This document shows positions 16,711 to 23,734 of a stretch of DNA of 26,155 nt, piece after piece; position 1 is the stretch's first letter, and every line of letters begins with the position of its first letter. The stretch is taken from the NCBI GenBank assembly GCA_937874315.1, contig CALNAE010000192.1, forward strand, positions 1 to 26,155, written 5' to 3'. The position numbers were made by a program, and so were the translations under genes. This DNA comes from an uncultured Bifidobacterium sp. (lineage in GTDB: Bacteria; Actinomycetota; Actinomycetes; Actinomycetales; Bifidobacteriaceae). The notes under the pieces are model-generated. The model made no database searches. It saw only the letters and a program-made list of their open reading frames with translations, and had not been told where the DNA came from.

Positions 16711-16889
16711 CCTTGCTGATTGGTTACCATTGTGGTGCAGATCGTCGCAAATTGCAATACGAATTCTTACCGCCGTATTATCCCGGCATGCCGCAGCGCC
16801 GGGCCTGATACCAATTAGTTGTTTTCGATTCTCACGTGGAATACGACGTTATCGACTGGTTAACGAAACGTGAAGATTGCGTGCGCCGA

Positions 16890-16925
16890 GCCCCCAACTC
16901 ATCCCGTCCGGCATCGGTTGGGGGC
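16890..16925 (-). terminator. Hairpin directly after xerC
   Basis: GCCCCCAAC (16890-16898) and GTTGGGGGC (16917-16925) form a perfect 9-bp stem with an 18-nt loop, 8 nt past the xerC stop codon. There is no T-run after it, so it may be a weak terminator or a 3'-end stabiliser. The rest of 16711-16932 holds no gene; it contains further small inverted repeats (AATACG/CGTATT at 16757-16778 and a CCCGGC/GCCGGG stem near 16782-16803). Confidence 0.55.
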
Positions 16926-16932
16926 ATGCATG

Positions 16933-17949
16933 CTAGGCCCGTGGAAACGCCTGACGATAGCGACCCTTCAATCCCTCGATGGAGACATGCGTATAGCGTT
17001 GCGTCGTGTTGAGCGAGGCATGACCCAGCATCTCCTGGACCTCGCGCAGGTCCGCTCCCCCGTCGAGCATATGCGTCGCGGCGCTGTGGCGCAGCGCATG
17101 CGGGCCGATATCCGGTACCCCGGCCTCCCGCGCTTTGGCATGCACGACCTGTCTGGCCACGCGTTGATTGATGCGCATGCCCCGGACGCCAAGAAACAGG
17201 GCCCTGCCCGAGTCGGGCATCACGCACGTCGACCGACCCAGATCGATCCAGCGTTCCAGGGCGTGCGCCGCCGGCACCCCAAAGGGCACCACACGCTGCT
17301 TGTTTCCCTTGCCGGTGACGCGCATGGTCCGTTGGGAAAAATCGATGGCATCGAGGTCCAATCCCACCAGTTCGGCCACGCGCATGCCGGTGGCATAGAG
17401 CACCTCCACCATCGCCGCGTCGCGCAGGGCCATCGCCGAATCCAGCGCGGACGGCGAACGTGCATCGTCGTCGCCACGCTTGTGTTCTCCGTCGGTATCA
17501 GCTCCAACACCCCCATGAACCTTCTCAGGAGCATCCTCACGAACGCCCGCAGTCGACCGCATCCGGCTGTCCGTTTCGACCTGCTGCATGAGCCGAGCGG
17601 CCTGCGCCTCGTTAAGCACCACGGGCAGCGGCTGGGCGAGCTTGGGCGTCGTCAGCGTCGAGGCCGGATCGGTGTCGATGACGCCATGCTCATGCGCCCA
17701 GGCGAAGAACCGGCGGATCGCCACGATTCTCCGGGCCATGCTTGTACGGGCATGCGAGCGTGATTCCCTGGCGAGCCACGAGCGCAGATCGTCGACGCTG
17801 ACGGCATCCAACGACCGTATGCCTCGCAGGCTCAGCGTATGCAGGCAGGAATCGATATCGGAGACGTATGCCTTGACCGTATTGTCGCTCAGCCCGCAAT
17901 TCGCCACCAGATAGGTAACGAAATCATGCACGTGCTCATCCATCTGCAT
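16933..17949 (-). CDS. xerC: Tyrosine recombinase XerC
   Basis: A site-specific recombinase that, with XerD, resolves chromosome dimers at dif (family knowledge). The 338-residue protein has the SAM-like N-terminal DNA-binding domain (about 1-105) and the catalytic domain with the full set of residues: Arg190 in TGMRVAEL, Lys214 in GKGNKQR, His284 and Arg287 in HALRHSAATH, His310 in LGHAS and the nucleophile Tyr319 in RYTHV. Between the domains, at about 125-170, is a hydrophilic low-complexity insert rich in Asp, Gly, Arg and His. The start at 17949 has GAGGAG eight bases upstream; an ATG two codons later (17943) is nearly as good. It lies apart from any phage or integron genes, supporting a housekeeping Xer role rather than an integrase. 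Confidence 0.9.
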   Translation of the reverse strand: MQMDEHVHDFVTYLVANCGLSDNTVKAYVSDIDSCLHTLSLRGIRSLDAVSVDDLRSWLARESRSHARTSMARRIVAIRRFFAWAHEHGVIDTDPASTLTTPKLAQPLPVVLNEAQAARLMQQVETDSRMRSTAGVREDAPEKVHGGVGADTDGEHKRGDDDARSPSALDSAMALRDAAMVEVLYATGMRVAELVGLDLDAIDFSQRTMRVTGKGNKQRVVPFGVPAAHALERWIDLGRSTCVMPDSGRALFLGVRGMRINQRVARQVVHAKAREAGVPDIGPHALRHSAATHMLDGGADLREVQEMLGHASLNTTQRYTHVSIEGLKGRYRQAFPRA

Positions 17950-18228
17950 CCTCGCGTCTCCTCGTTTCCACATTTGCACGGCACCTTGGCATGCACGCCT
18001 GCGATCATTCCCGCGTACCGTCGATTCTTGTGCCGTTCGTAGCATATCGCGCACGGTTCATCCGCGCGTCAACAGACCATCGACGGCGCCACAATACGGC
18101 AGTACAATGCGGCACTAGAGATCACAGAGCGCATCGTCGGCACCGGCACGCACGCGGCACACGGTGCGACAGCTCTCGTCATATCCTATCGCCGCAACGC
18201 ATCGCCCATGCGGCGAAGAAAGAACACC
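17950..18228. other. 279-nt divergent intergenic region between xerC and the small plus-strand gene
   Basis: It separates two divergently transcribed genes and should hold both promoters. The plus-strand promoter candidate is listed separately. For xerC, TTGACG at 18067-18072 and TATGCT at 18041-18046 on the minus strand are promoter-like, but the 20-nt spacing is too long, so I do not claim it. A 6-bp inverted repeat GCACCG/CGGTGC lies at 18140-18145/18162-18167 in the leader of the plus-strand gene. Confidence 0.5.
18080..18108 (+). promoter_or_regulatory. Candidate promoter of the small plus-strand gene
   Basis: TCGACG (18080-18085) and TACAAT (18103-18108) with 17-nt spacing match 4 and 5 of 6 consensus bases. 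Transcription would start near 18115 and leave a leader of about 115 nt before the ATG at 18229. Pattern-based only. Confidence 0.42.
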
Positions 18229-18507
18229 ATGCAACTTCCCCATCACATACCATTTGGCGCACGCATTGTCGTACGGACACGCGCAGGCGTCGACGACGCC
18301 ACCGGTCGCATGACCTTCCGTGACGCCATCGGGCACGTCATCGCCTGGGACGGACATACGCTGACATTGTCGCGCGACGCAGCCGCCAACGGTTCGCGGC
18401 CGGCGGAACGCATCGGCATCGACGCCGCAGATATCGTGGCTCTCAAGCCGGTTCCCGAACGGCGCGCGTCAGCACCTCGACGGTACGGTCGTCAAGGAAA
18501 CGAATGA
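18229..18507 (+). CDS. Small conserved-looking protein, possible SH3-like fold
   Basis: A 92-residue basic soluble protein, and the only plus-strand gene in the window. It reads FGARIVVRTR, RDAIGHVIAWDGHTLTLSRD, then RIGIDAADIVALKPVPER, an alternation of short strands. This resembles the small beta domain found at the N-terminus of some actinobacterial acetyltransferases (G.RVV.R......D..G....WDG..L.V......I...D.V..K..P); I infer relatedness but have not tested it. The ATG at 18229 has AGAAAG seven bases upstream; an earlier in-frame ATG at 18208 lacks support. The last 65 nt overlap the 3' end of tyrA on the opposite strand, so the two genes are convergent and overlapping. The function is unknown. 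Confidence 0.7.
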   Translation: MQLPHHIPFGARIVVRTRAGVDDATGRMTFRDAIGHVIAWDGHTLTLSRDAAANGSRPAERIGIDAADIVALKPVPERRASAPRRYGRQGNE

Positions 18508-19567
18508 TCTGCTCGCCTCGTTCGGCGGATGTCGCCAGTTGCGTCTGCCACGAAGGAACCTGTGCCGATGCTTCCGTGTTGAGCGACGGTTGCATGTGAG
18601 CCGACGGTTGCGTGTGAGCCGACGGTTGCGTGTTAAGCGTCAGCCGGTGCATCGTCGGCTGCGCGCCGCCGACGGCATCGACGGTATCGACGGCGGCGCG
18701 TGAGGACCCGCGCGGCGGCGACGCGCGCACATAGGCCCTGAATGGATCGCCCTGCGTGAAGAACGCGGCGACACGACGCTCGTCGGCGACATGCAGAGCA
18801 TCGGCGACATCCTCCAGTCGCGCGGCCATGTCGCGCAGCAGGACCTCGACGTTTTCACGATCCTCTTCGATCATGGCACGGGTTCGCGCCGGATCGGTCA
18901 GGGCCACGCGCGTCATGTCACGCCAGCTTCCCGCGGCAAGAGCCGCTGCGATATTGCGGTTATCCTGCGCACACAGAAGATTGATCATAGCCGTGGATAC
19001 GACATGGGGCATATGCGATATCGTCGCGGCGGCGCGATCATGGGCGATATCGTCGAGCACGATCAGCCGATCGCCCAGCTGCCGGGTGATGAATTGCGCG
19101 ACATCGAGAAAACGCCGATAAGTCGTGGAGCCATCCACGGTGACTGCCCACAACGCGTCGTCATACAGCCGCGGGTCGGACGCCGTGAAACCGGAATGCT
19201 CATTGCCCGCCATGGGATGCGCCCCCACATAGCAGTCGGCCAGTCCAGCCTCATGCACCTGACGACGCACCACGGCCTTGACGCTTCCGATATCGGTCAG
19301 CGTCGTCGCGCCGCGATCGAGCACGGGAGCGAGCGCGCGCAGCACCTCGGGCATCGCGTGCAGCGCGTTGCACAACACCACGAGCTGCGGACGGGCGAGA
19401 GCGAGCTCCCGCACGCTGTTCGTGCAGGTGATGCCCGCGTCTCGCGCGGCACGATACGGCGAATCATCGTGATTCCACGCGATCACGTCGATTCCAGTCT
19501 CCAACGCACGACGCGCCAGGGACCCCCCCATCAGACCCAATCCGACGATGCCTATCGTTGTCACCAC
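18443..19567 (-). CDS. tyrA: Prephenate dehydrogenase
   Basis: Oxidises and decarboxylates prephenate to 4-hydroxyphenylpyruvate with NAD(P), the committed step to tyrosine. The 374-residue protein starts with a dinucleotide-binding Rossmann motif GLGLMGG (Gly9, Gly11, Gly14), then GAHPMAGNEHSG (His117) and the catalytic region DIAHDRAAATISHMPH (His176, His185). After about residue 280 the sequence becomes low-complexity, with four six-residue repeats (311-334, of the LNTQPS/AHTQPS type), before a short charged helix. No ACT or chorismate mutase domain is fused. GTG starts at 19567 or 19564; GGAGGG lies seven bases before the first. The second would overlap the pheA stop as GTGA. Either way it is translationally coupled to pheA, just upstream. 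Confidence 0.93.
   Translation of the reverse strand: MVTTIGIVGLGLMGGSLARRALETGIDVIAWNHDDSPYRAARDAGITCTNSVRELALARPQLVVLCNALHAMPEVLRALAPVLDRGATTLTDIGSVKAVVRRQVHEAGLADCYVGAHPMAGNEHSGFTASDPRLYDDALWAVTVDGSTTYRRFLDVAQFITRQLGDRLIVLDDIAHDRAAATISHMPHVVSTAMINLLCAQDNRNIAAALAAGSWRDMTRVALTDPARTRAMIEEDRENVEVLLRDMAARLEDVADALHVADERRVAAFFTQGDPFRAYVRASPPRGSSRAAVDTVDAVGGAQPTMHRLTLNTQPSAHTQPSAHMQPSLNTEASAQVPSWQTQLATSAERGEQIIRFLDDRTVEVLTRAVREPA
18576..18639 (-). repeat. 18-bp tandem repeat inside tyrA
   Basis: Units at 18576-18593, 18594-18611 and 18612-18629 share GAGCCGACGGTTGC with few changes, and a partial fourth unit follows to 18639. In the tyrA frame each unit encodes six residues (LNTQPS, AHTQPS, AHMQPS, LNTEAS). 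It preserves the frame, so copy number could vary without breaking the gene. Confidence 0.85.
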
Positions 19568-20781
19568 AGCAGTTCCCTCCGCATCATGTCTTCGCAAGAT
19601 CGTCCTTCATGACATGGCCCGCCATCGCGATTATCCGACCGCACGCTCGGCTGGCCGACGGACGACTGATTCGAGATATGTACGCCGCCCGCGGGCAACA
19701 TCCATGTATCGACCGGCGGGTCGGGAGTTTCCCCGCGTGGATAAACCGCCAGGGTCTTGATCCAATCACCACGTCGAATCATCGTCTCCAACGCGCGACG
19801 CAGCTTCGGTTGCCAAGGCGCGGCATCGATCGTGGCGACGAAGCTGTACGTGCCGTCATGGCCTTTGATGGGTCGGGAGATGAAACTGGTCATGTTGAGC
19901 CCCGCATCGCGCAGTACATCCAGCAGATTGGCCAACACGCCGGCGCCGGTGCTTAAGGGGACCATGGCCACGATGGTCTCGAACCCACTCATAACGGAAT
20001 CGGCCATATGCGTCGCCACAGCCGCCGCCTGCTCGCGCGGCGCTATCAAGAGAAAATCGGTACGCGCGCCGGGAAAGTCCTCGACCCGAGTGGCAATGGT
20101 ATCCAGCCCGTATAGTTCCGCGCATAGCGCTGGCCCCAGAGCCACCTGCCGTATCTTGAGATCACGGCAGGCGGCGGCATTCGAGGCGGCCGGACTCGCG
20201 CTGAGCCGATGACGCGAGATGAACCGGCGGCATTGTGCGAGCCCATGGGGGTGCGCCCGTACCTGCCAGCCCGAGATGAGATCGCCCGAGTCGCCGTCTA
20301 CGCCATCGGCGGCACCGTCCATACCATCTGGACTTCCCGTGCCGCCATCGGCGTTATCCGCGACGGCGTCGATGGCGGCGACACGGTGCCGCGGCGACGA
20401 GTGCTCGTCGTGTTCTGCGCGACGGTGTCCGGCGCCCGACACGGCTCCGGGCACCGTGAATGCCTGAAACGTGACATCGATGCCCACGCGGGCCACCCCA
20501 ACGGCGTCAGCGGCATCGATGAGCCCGTCCAGATTCGGCACGACGAATCCTTCGATGTTATTGTCCCAGGCGATCATTCCCCACCCATCATGCGACTGCA
20601 CCCGCTCGATAATCTGGGCGGCGTCCGGAACGGGAACCAACCGAAACTGACATGACGAAGGCAGTCCTTCGGCCTGACCGGCCCGCATGGCCGCCTGATG
20701 GGTAAAACTTCCTTCAGGTCCCAGATAGTACAGGTTCTTCCTCGTCGGTGTCGTGACATCCTCCACGCCGGCATCACCCAT
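19561..20781 (-). CDS. pheA: Prephenate dehydratase
   Basis: Converts prephenate to phenylpyruvate, the committed step to phenylalanine. The 406-residue protein opens with YYLGPEGSFTHQAA (18-31), the family signature, and ends with an ACT regulatory domain (about 268-345, VPLSTGAGVLANLLDVLRDAGLNM). Departures from the canonical enzyme are clear: the PIEN(S/T) loop reads AWDNN (71-75), the catalytic TRF triad reads TDF (241-243), and the phenylalanine-binding ESRP reads ISRP (301-304). A low-complexity, Gly/Asp/His-rich insert of about 50 residues (about 114-168) interrupts the catalytic domain. There is also a polar tail after 350. The ATG at 20781 follows AGGAGG by eight bases. It overlaps tyrA by 7 nt. 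Overall identification is firm; activity depends on whether these changes are a lineage-wide variant. Confidence 0.9.
   Translation of the reverse strand: MGDAGVEDVTTPTRKNLYYLGPEGSFTHQAAMRAGQAEGLPSSCQFRLVPVPDAAQIIERVQSHDGWGMIAWDNNIEGFVVPNLDGLIDAADAVGVARVGIDVTFQAFTVPGAVSGAGHRRAEHDEHSSPRHRVAAIDAVADNADGGTGSPDGMDGAADGVDGDSGDLISGWQVRAHPHGLAQCRRFISRHRLSASPAASNAAACRDLKIRQVALGPALCAELYGLDTIATRVEDFPGARTDFLLIAPREQAAAVATHMADSVMSGFETIVAMVPLSTGAGVLANLLDVLRDAGLNMTSFISRPIKGHDGTYSFVATIDAAPWQPKLRRALETMIRRGDWIKTLAVYPRGETPDPPVDTWMLPAGGVHISNQSSVGQPSVRSDNRDGGPCHEGRSCEDMMRRELLW
19575..19580 (-). promoter_or_regulatory. tyrA ribosome binding site inside the end of pheA
   Basis: GGAGGG on the minus strand lies within the last codons of pheA, seven bases before the GTG at 19567 and ten before the GTG at 19564. 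It decides that tyrA starts at this overlap rather than at a longer in-frame start at 19597. Confidence 0.75.
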
Positions 20782-20806
20782 GTTGTCATCCTCCTATCGT
20801 GCGCCC

Positions 20807-20841
20807 CGTCCGAAACCACGTCCGAAACCACGTCCGAAACC
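20807..20841. repeat. 12-bp tandem repeat upstream of pheA
   Basis: CGTCCGAAACCA occurs at 20807-20818 and 20819-20830, with an 11-base partial copy at 20831-20841, between the stop codon of the small membrane protein gene and the pheA ribosome binding site. No clear role. Confidence 0.85.
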
Positions 20842-20864
20842 GATTGCCCGGGGATACGTCGCGA

Positions 20865-21431
20865 TCAGTCCCGTCGCGCGCGTGCGGGAGGCCCCGGACG
20901 TACGCCGTCGGCTATCGAGAACCAACGCGATGGGCAACACAGCAACACGATTTGAACGGCGATCATGCCGAACAGCCAGATGTATCCCGCATGCTCGCTG
21001 AAAAACGGCACGGTTCCGCCGAAGCCGATCGGCGTCAACGCCCCGTCGCCGGGATTGAAGATGGCCATGCCCCATGCCACGGCCGAGGACGTCATCAGGT
21101 GCACGGCGAGGCCGACCGCACCGGAACGAGACCGCGCGCACCATGTCGACAGTCCCACGACGAGCAGCCCCAGCGCCAGCCCGTACGGAATACCCAAGGA
21201 CGCGCCCATCCGATGCGCCATGGTGCCCGCGACGCCGACGCCGACGCCGCTGAGCGCACAGATCAGCAACCGCGCGACGGGGCCGAATCGATGTGACCAG
21301 GGCGCATCGGCCCGCTGCGAGGCGTTGCCATCGGGTCCGTGGTGGGCGGCGGCGACGGCGTCATGCGTCGCCATCGCTCCGCCTCGTGGTGCGTCGACCC
21401 ACCGAAATGGGCGCGATGTTTTTGCATTCAT
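20865..21431 (-). CDS. Small integral membrane protein, possibly DUF6113-like
   Basis: The 188-residue product has a polar N-terminus of about 50 residues and then about four hydrophobic helices: LLICALSGVGVGVAGTMAH, YGLALGLLVVGLSTW, AVGLAVHLMTSSAVAWGM and IWLFGMIAVQIVLLCC. It resembles small actinobacterial membrane proteins of the DUF6113 type; function unknown. The start is uncertain. The ATG at 21431 has only a weak GGTAGG. An internal ATG at 21374 has GAGG seven bases upstream and is a good alternative (169 residues). A TATACT box at 21439-21444 would make the longer form essentially leaderless or give the shorter one a leader of about 58 nt. pheA follows 83 nt downstream on the same strand. 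Confidence 0.72.
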   Translation of the reverse strand: MNAKTSRPFRWVDAPRGGAMATHDAVAAAHHGPDGNASQRADAPWSHRFGPVARLLICALSGVGVGVAGTMAHRMGASLGIPYGLALGLLVVGLSTWCARSRSGAVGLAVHLMTSSAVAWGMAIFNPGDGALTPIGFGGTVPFFSEHAGYIWLFGMIAVQIVLLCCPSRWFSIADGVRPGPPARARRD

Positions 21432-21497
21432 GCCTACCAGTATATGCCGCAGACGATTGTCGACCCCGGCGTGACCATACGCACAACATGGCCAATA

Positions 21498-21531
21498 CGC
21501 AGAAAACCACCCCGAAAGGTGGTTTCCTGCG
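21498..21531 (-). terminator. Intrinsic terminator after typA
   Basis: CGCAG-A-AAACCACC (21498-21511) pairs with GGTGGTTT-C-CTGCG (21518-21531) with one mismatch and a 6-nt loop. On the minus strand the stem ends in GGTGGTTTT, giving a U-tract. It lies 27 nt past the typA stop codon, and separates typA from the pheA-tyrA group. Near symmetry means it might act in both directions. Confidence 0.78.
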
Positions 21532-21557
21532 GTGATCGATCCGATACGAACGGACGC

Positions 21558-23483
21558 TCAGTTCCCGGCGTTGTCGCGACGACGCTGCTTGGCGCGCCAC
21601 TTGTACCATTCGTCACGGCTCAGCAGCACCTTGCGCACGCGAATGGACTCCGGCGTGACCTCGACGCACTCATCCTCGTTCGCAAAATCGAGTGCCTCCT
21701 CGAGACTGAGCTGAATCGGCGGGGTCAACGTCTCCAAGACATCGGCGGTCGCCGACCGCATATTGGTCATGTGCTTGGCCAACGTGATGTTGACGTCCAG
21801 CTCGTCGGGCTTGTTATTGATGCCGACGACCTGGCCCTCATAGACCGGGCTCTGCGGTTCGACGAAGAAGTTGCCGCGCGCCTGCAGCCGCTGCATGGCA
21901 TAAGGCGTGGCGGTGCCTTGCCGGTCGGAGACCATGGAACCGTTCTGCCGGGTGACGATCTGGCCGGCCCAAGGGGCGTATCCGGCGGAGATCGAGCTCG
22001 AAATGCCGGTGCCGCGCGTGGCCGACAGCAGCGCGGTGCGGAAGCCGATCAGGCCACGGGAGGGAACGGTGAACTGCAAACGCACCCAGCCCGAGCCGTG
22101 GTTACTCATGGAGTCCATGCGACCCTTGCGGTCGGCCATCAGCTGCGTGACGGTTCCCATGTATTCCTCGGGCACGTCGATGGTGTCGTTCTCCATCGGC
22201 TCGTTGATCTTGCCGTCGATGATCTTCGTCACGACCTGAGGACGTCCGACGGTAAGCTCGTAGCCTTCGCGACGCATCTGCTCGGCGAGGATGGCCAGCG
22301 CGAGCTCGCCTCGGCCCTGCACCTGCCAGGAGTCGGGGCGGTCGGTCGGCAGCACCTTGATGGAGACGTTGCCGATCAGCTCCCGGTCGAGACGATCCTT
22401 GATCATTCGTGCAGTGAGCTTGTGGTCCTTGCCCTCGGTGCCCGCCAACGGCGAATCGTTGGTGGAGAAGGTCATGGAGATCGCCGGATCGTCGACATGG
22501 ATCAGCGGCAGCGGGCGGGGATCGTCCTGATCGACGATCGTCTCGCCGATCATGATGTCGTTGACGCCCGCGACGGCGACGATGTCTCCGGGGCCGGCCT
22601 CATCCACCGGTGTGCGGTCGAGCCCCTGCGTGCGCAGGATCTCGGTGAGTTTGAAGTGCTCGAGCGAGCCGTCGACGCGGGACAGGCCATACTGCTTGCC
22701 TTTGATCAGAGTGCCGTTGTAGATGCGCACCAAGCCCAGACGCCCGAGGTAGTCGGAAGCGTCGATGTTGGTGACGTGCGCCTGCAGGGGTGCCTTCTCG
22801 TCGTATTCGGGAGCGGGGATGTTCGCGATAATCGATTCGAACAGCGGTTCGAGATCCTCATTGTCGGGCAATCCGCCATTCTCCGGTTGATTGGTCGAAG
22901 CGTACCCGGCCTTGGCCGCGCAATAGATCACCGGCAGGTCGAGCAACGCATCGAGATCGAGGTCGACGCCTTCCTCGGTGACATCCTGGGCCAAGCCCAG
23001 CAACAGATCGGTGGACTCGCTGACGACTTCGGCGATGCGCGCATCGGGACGGTCGACCTTGTTGATGCACAGAATCACTGGCAGTTTGGATTCCAACGCC
23101 TTGCGCAACACGAATCGGGTCTGCGGCAACGGTCCCTCGGAGGCATCGACCAACAACACAACGCCGTCGACCATGGAAATGCCACGTTCGACCTCGCCGC
23201 CGAAATCGGCGTGCCCAGGGGTATCGATCACGTTGATGGTGATGCCCTCCGGATGGCCGTACTTGGCCGCCAGCGGACCCGTGTACTGCACGGCGGTGTT
23301 CTTGGCGAGGATGGTGATGCCCTTCTCACGCTCCAGCGCGTTGGAATCCATGACCCGATCGGGGACTTCCTCACGTTCCGAGAAGACGTGCGACTGCTGG
23401 AGCATCGCGTTGACCAATGTGGTTTTGCCGTGGTCGACGTGAGCCACAATCGCCACATTCCGAATATCGCCGCGTACTGCCAT
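21558..23483 (-). CDS. typA: Ribosome-associated translational GTPase TypA/BipA
   Basis: A translation-factor GTPase that binds ribosomes and helps assembly and stress adaptation (family knowledge). The 641-residue protein has the usual length. Seen directly: P-loop AHVDHGKT (14-21), switch I REKGITI (52-58), DTPGHADFGGEV (87-98), NKVD (141-144), the elongation-factor-like domains II and III, and the BipA-specific C-terminal domain ending with SLEEALDFANEDECVEVTP. The ATG at 23483 has GAGAGG seven bases upstream. It is monocistronic in appearance: a 251-nt gap lies before it and a terminator after it. Confidence 0.97.
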   Translation of the reverse strand: MAVRGDIRNVAIVAHVDHGKTTLVNAMLQQSHVFSEREEVPDRVMDSNALEREKGITILAKNTAVQYTGPLAAKYGHPEGITINVIDTPGHADFGGEVERGISMVDGVVLLVDASEGPLPQTRFVLRKALESKLPVILCINKVDRPDARIAEVVSESTDLLLGLAQDVTEEGVDLDLDALLDLPVIYCAAKAGYASTNQPENGGLPDNEDLEPLFESIIANIPAPEYDEKAPLQAHVTNIDASDYLGRLGLVRIYNGTLIKGKQYGLSRVDGSLEHFKLTEILRTQGLDRTPVDEAGPGDIVAVAGVNDIMIGETIVDQDDPRPLPLIHVDDPAISMTFSTNDSPLAGTEGKDHKLTARMIKDRLDRELIGNVSIKVLPTDRPDSWQVQGRGELALAILAEQMRREGYELTVGRPQVVTKIIDGKINEPMENDTIDVPEEYMGTVTQLMADRKGRMDSMSNHGSGWVRLQFTVPSRGLIGFRTALLSATRGTGISSSISAGYAPWAGQIVTRQNGSMVSDRQGTATPYAMQRLQARGNFFVEPQSPVYEGQVVGINNKPDELDVNITLAKHMTNMRSATADVLETLTPPIQLSLEEALDFANEDECVEVTPESIRVRKVLLSRDEWYKWRAKQRRRDNAGN

Positions 23484-23734
23484 AGAGCAACCTCTCTTTT
23501 AGTATTTGTGTCCCCGCTCAGCCATCGTGATTCGACGTGAGTTCGCACTTACCCATAGACCTACAGCATGATACCGATCTCACCGGACATCTCCACGGGT
23601 TACGAGGCCTTCACCGGCCAAGGCCTTCACCGCCCGATGCCCGTGCCACCGCAATACGGTACGTGGCGGCACGAGCATCGAGCTCCCGGCGATTCGGACG
23701 AAACGGCGGACGCGCGGGGCGAGAGGCATCCGAC
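23484..23734. other. 251-nt intergenic region upstream of typA
   Basis: No gene is visible. It must contain the end of the nrtR-niaP transcript and the typA promoter. A GTGCCACC/GGCGGCAC inverted repeat (23643-23650 with 23665-23672, one G-U pair on the minus strand, 14-nt loop) lies 63 nt past the niaP stop and may be its terminator, though without a T-run. AGGCCTTCACCG occurs twice around 23606-23632. I could not assign a typA promoter with confidence. Confidence 0.5.

Noticed and set aside
16729..16757. oppA promoter TTGCAA-17-CACAAT
   Set aside because: The boxes are only 4/6 and the start would lie about 12 nt before the terminator stem, so I mention it but do not annotate it as a promoter.
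16933..17949. Phage or island integrase with an attachment site
   Set aside because: Domain layout and context fit XerC; no phage genes, tRNA target or flanking direct repeats are seen.
20807..20841. CRISPR-like array
   Set aside because: Repeats are 12 bp and directly adjacent with no spacers; no cas genes are present.
20782..20864. T-box, riboswitch or leader-peptide attenuator before pheA
   Set aside because: No T-box sequence, terminator/anti-terminator pair or Phe-rich leader peptide is visible; only the 12-bp repeat is there.
21339..23540. Plus-strand frame of 733 codons opposite typA
   Set aside because: It mirrors typA almost fully; the typA motifs are complete on the other strand and no domain is recognisable here.
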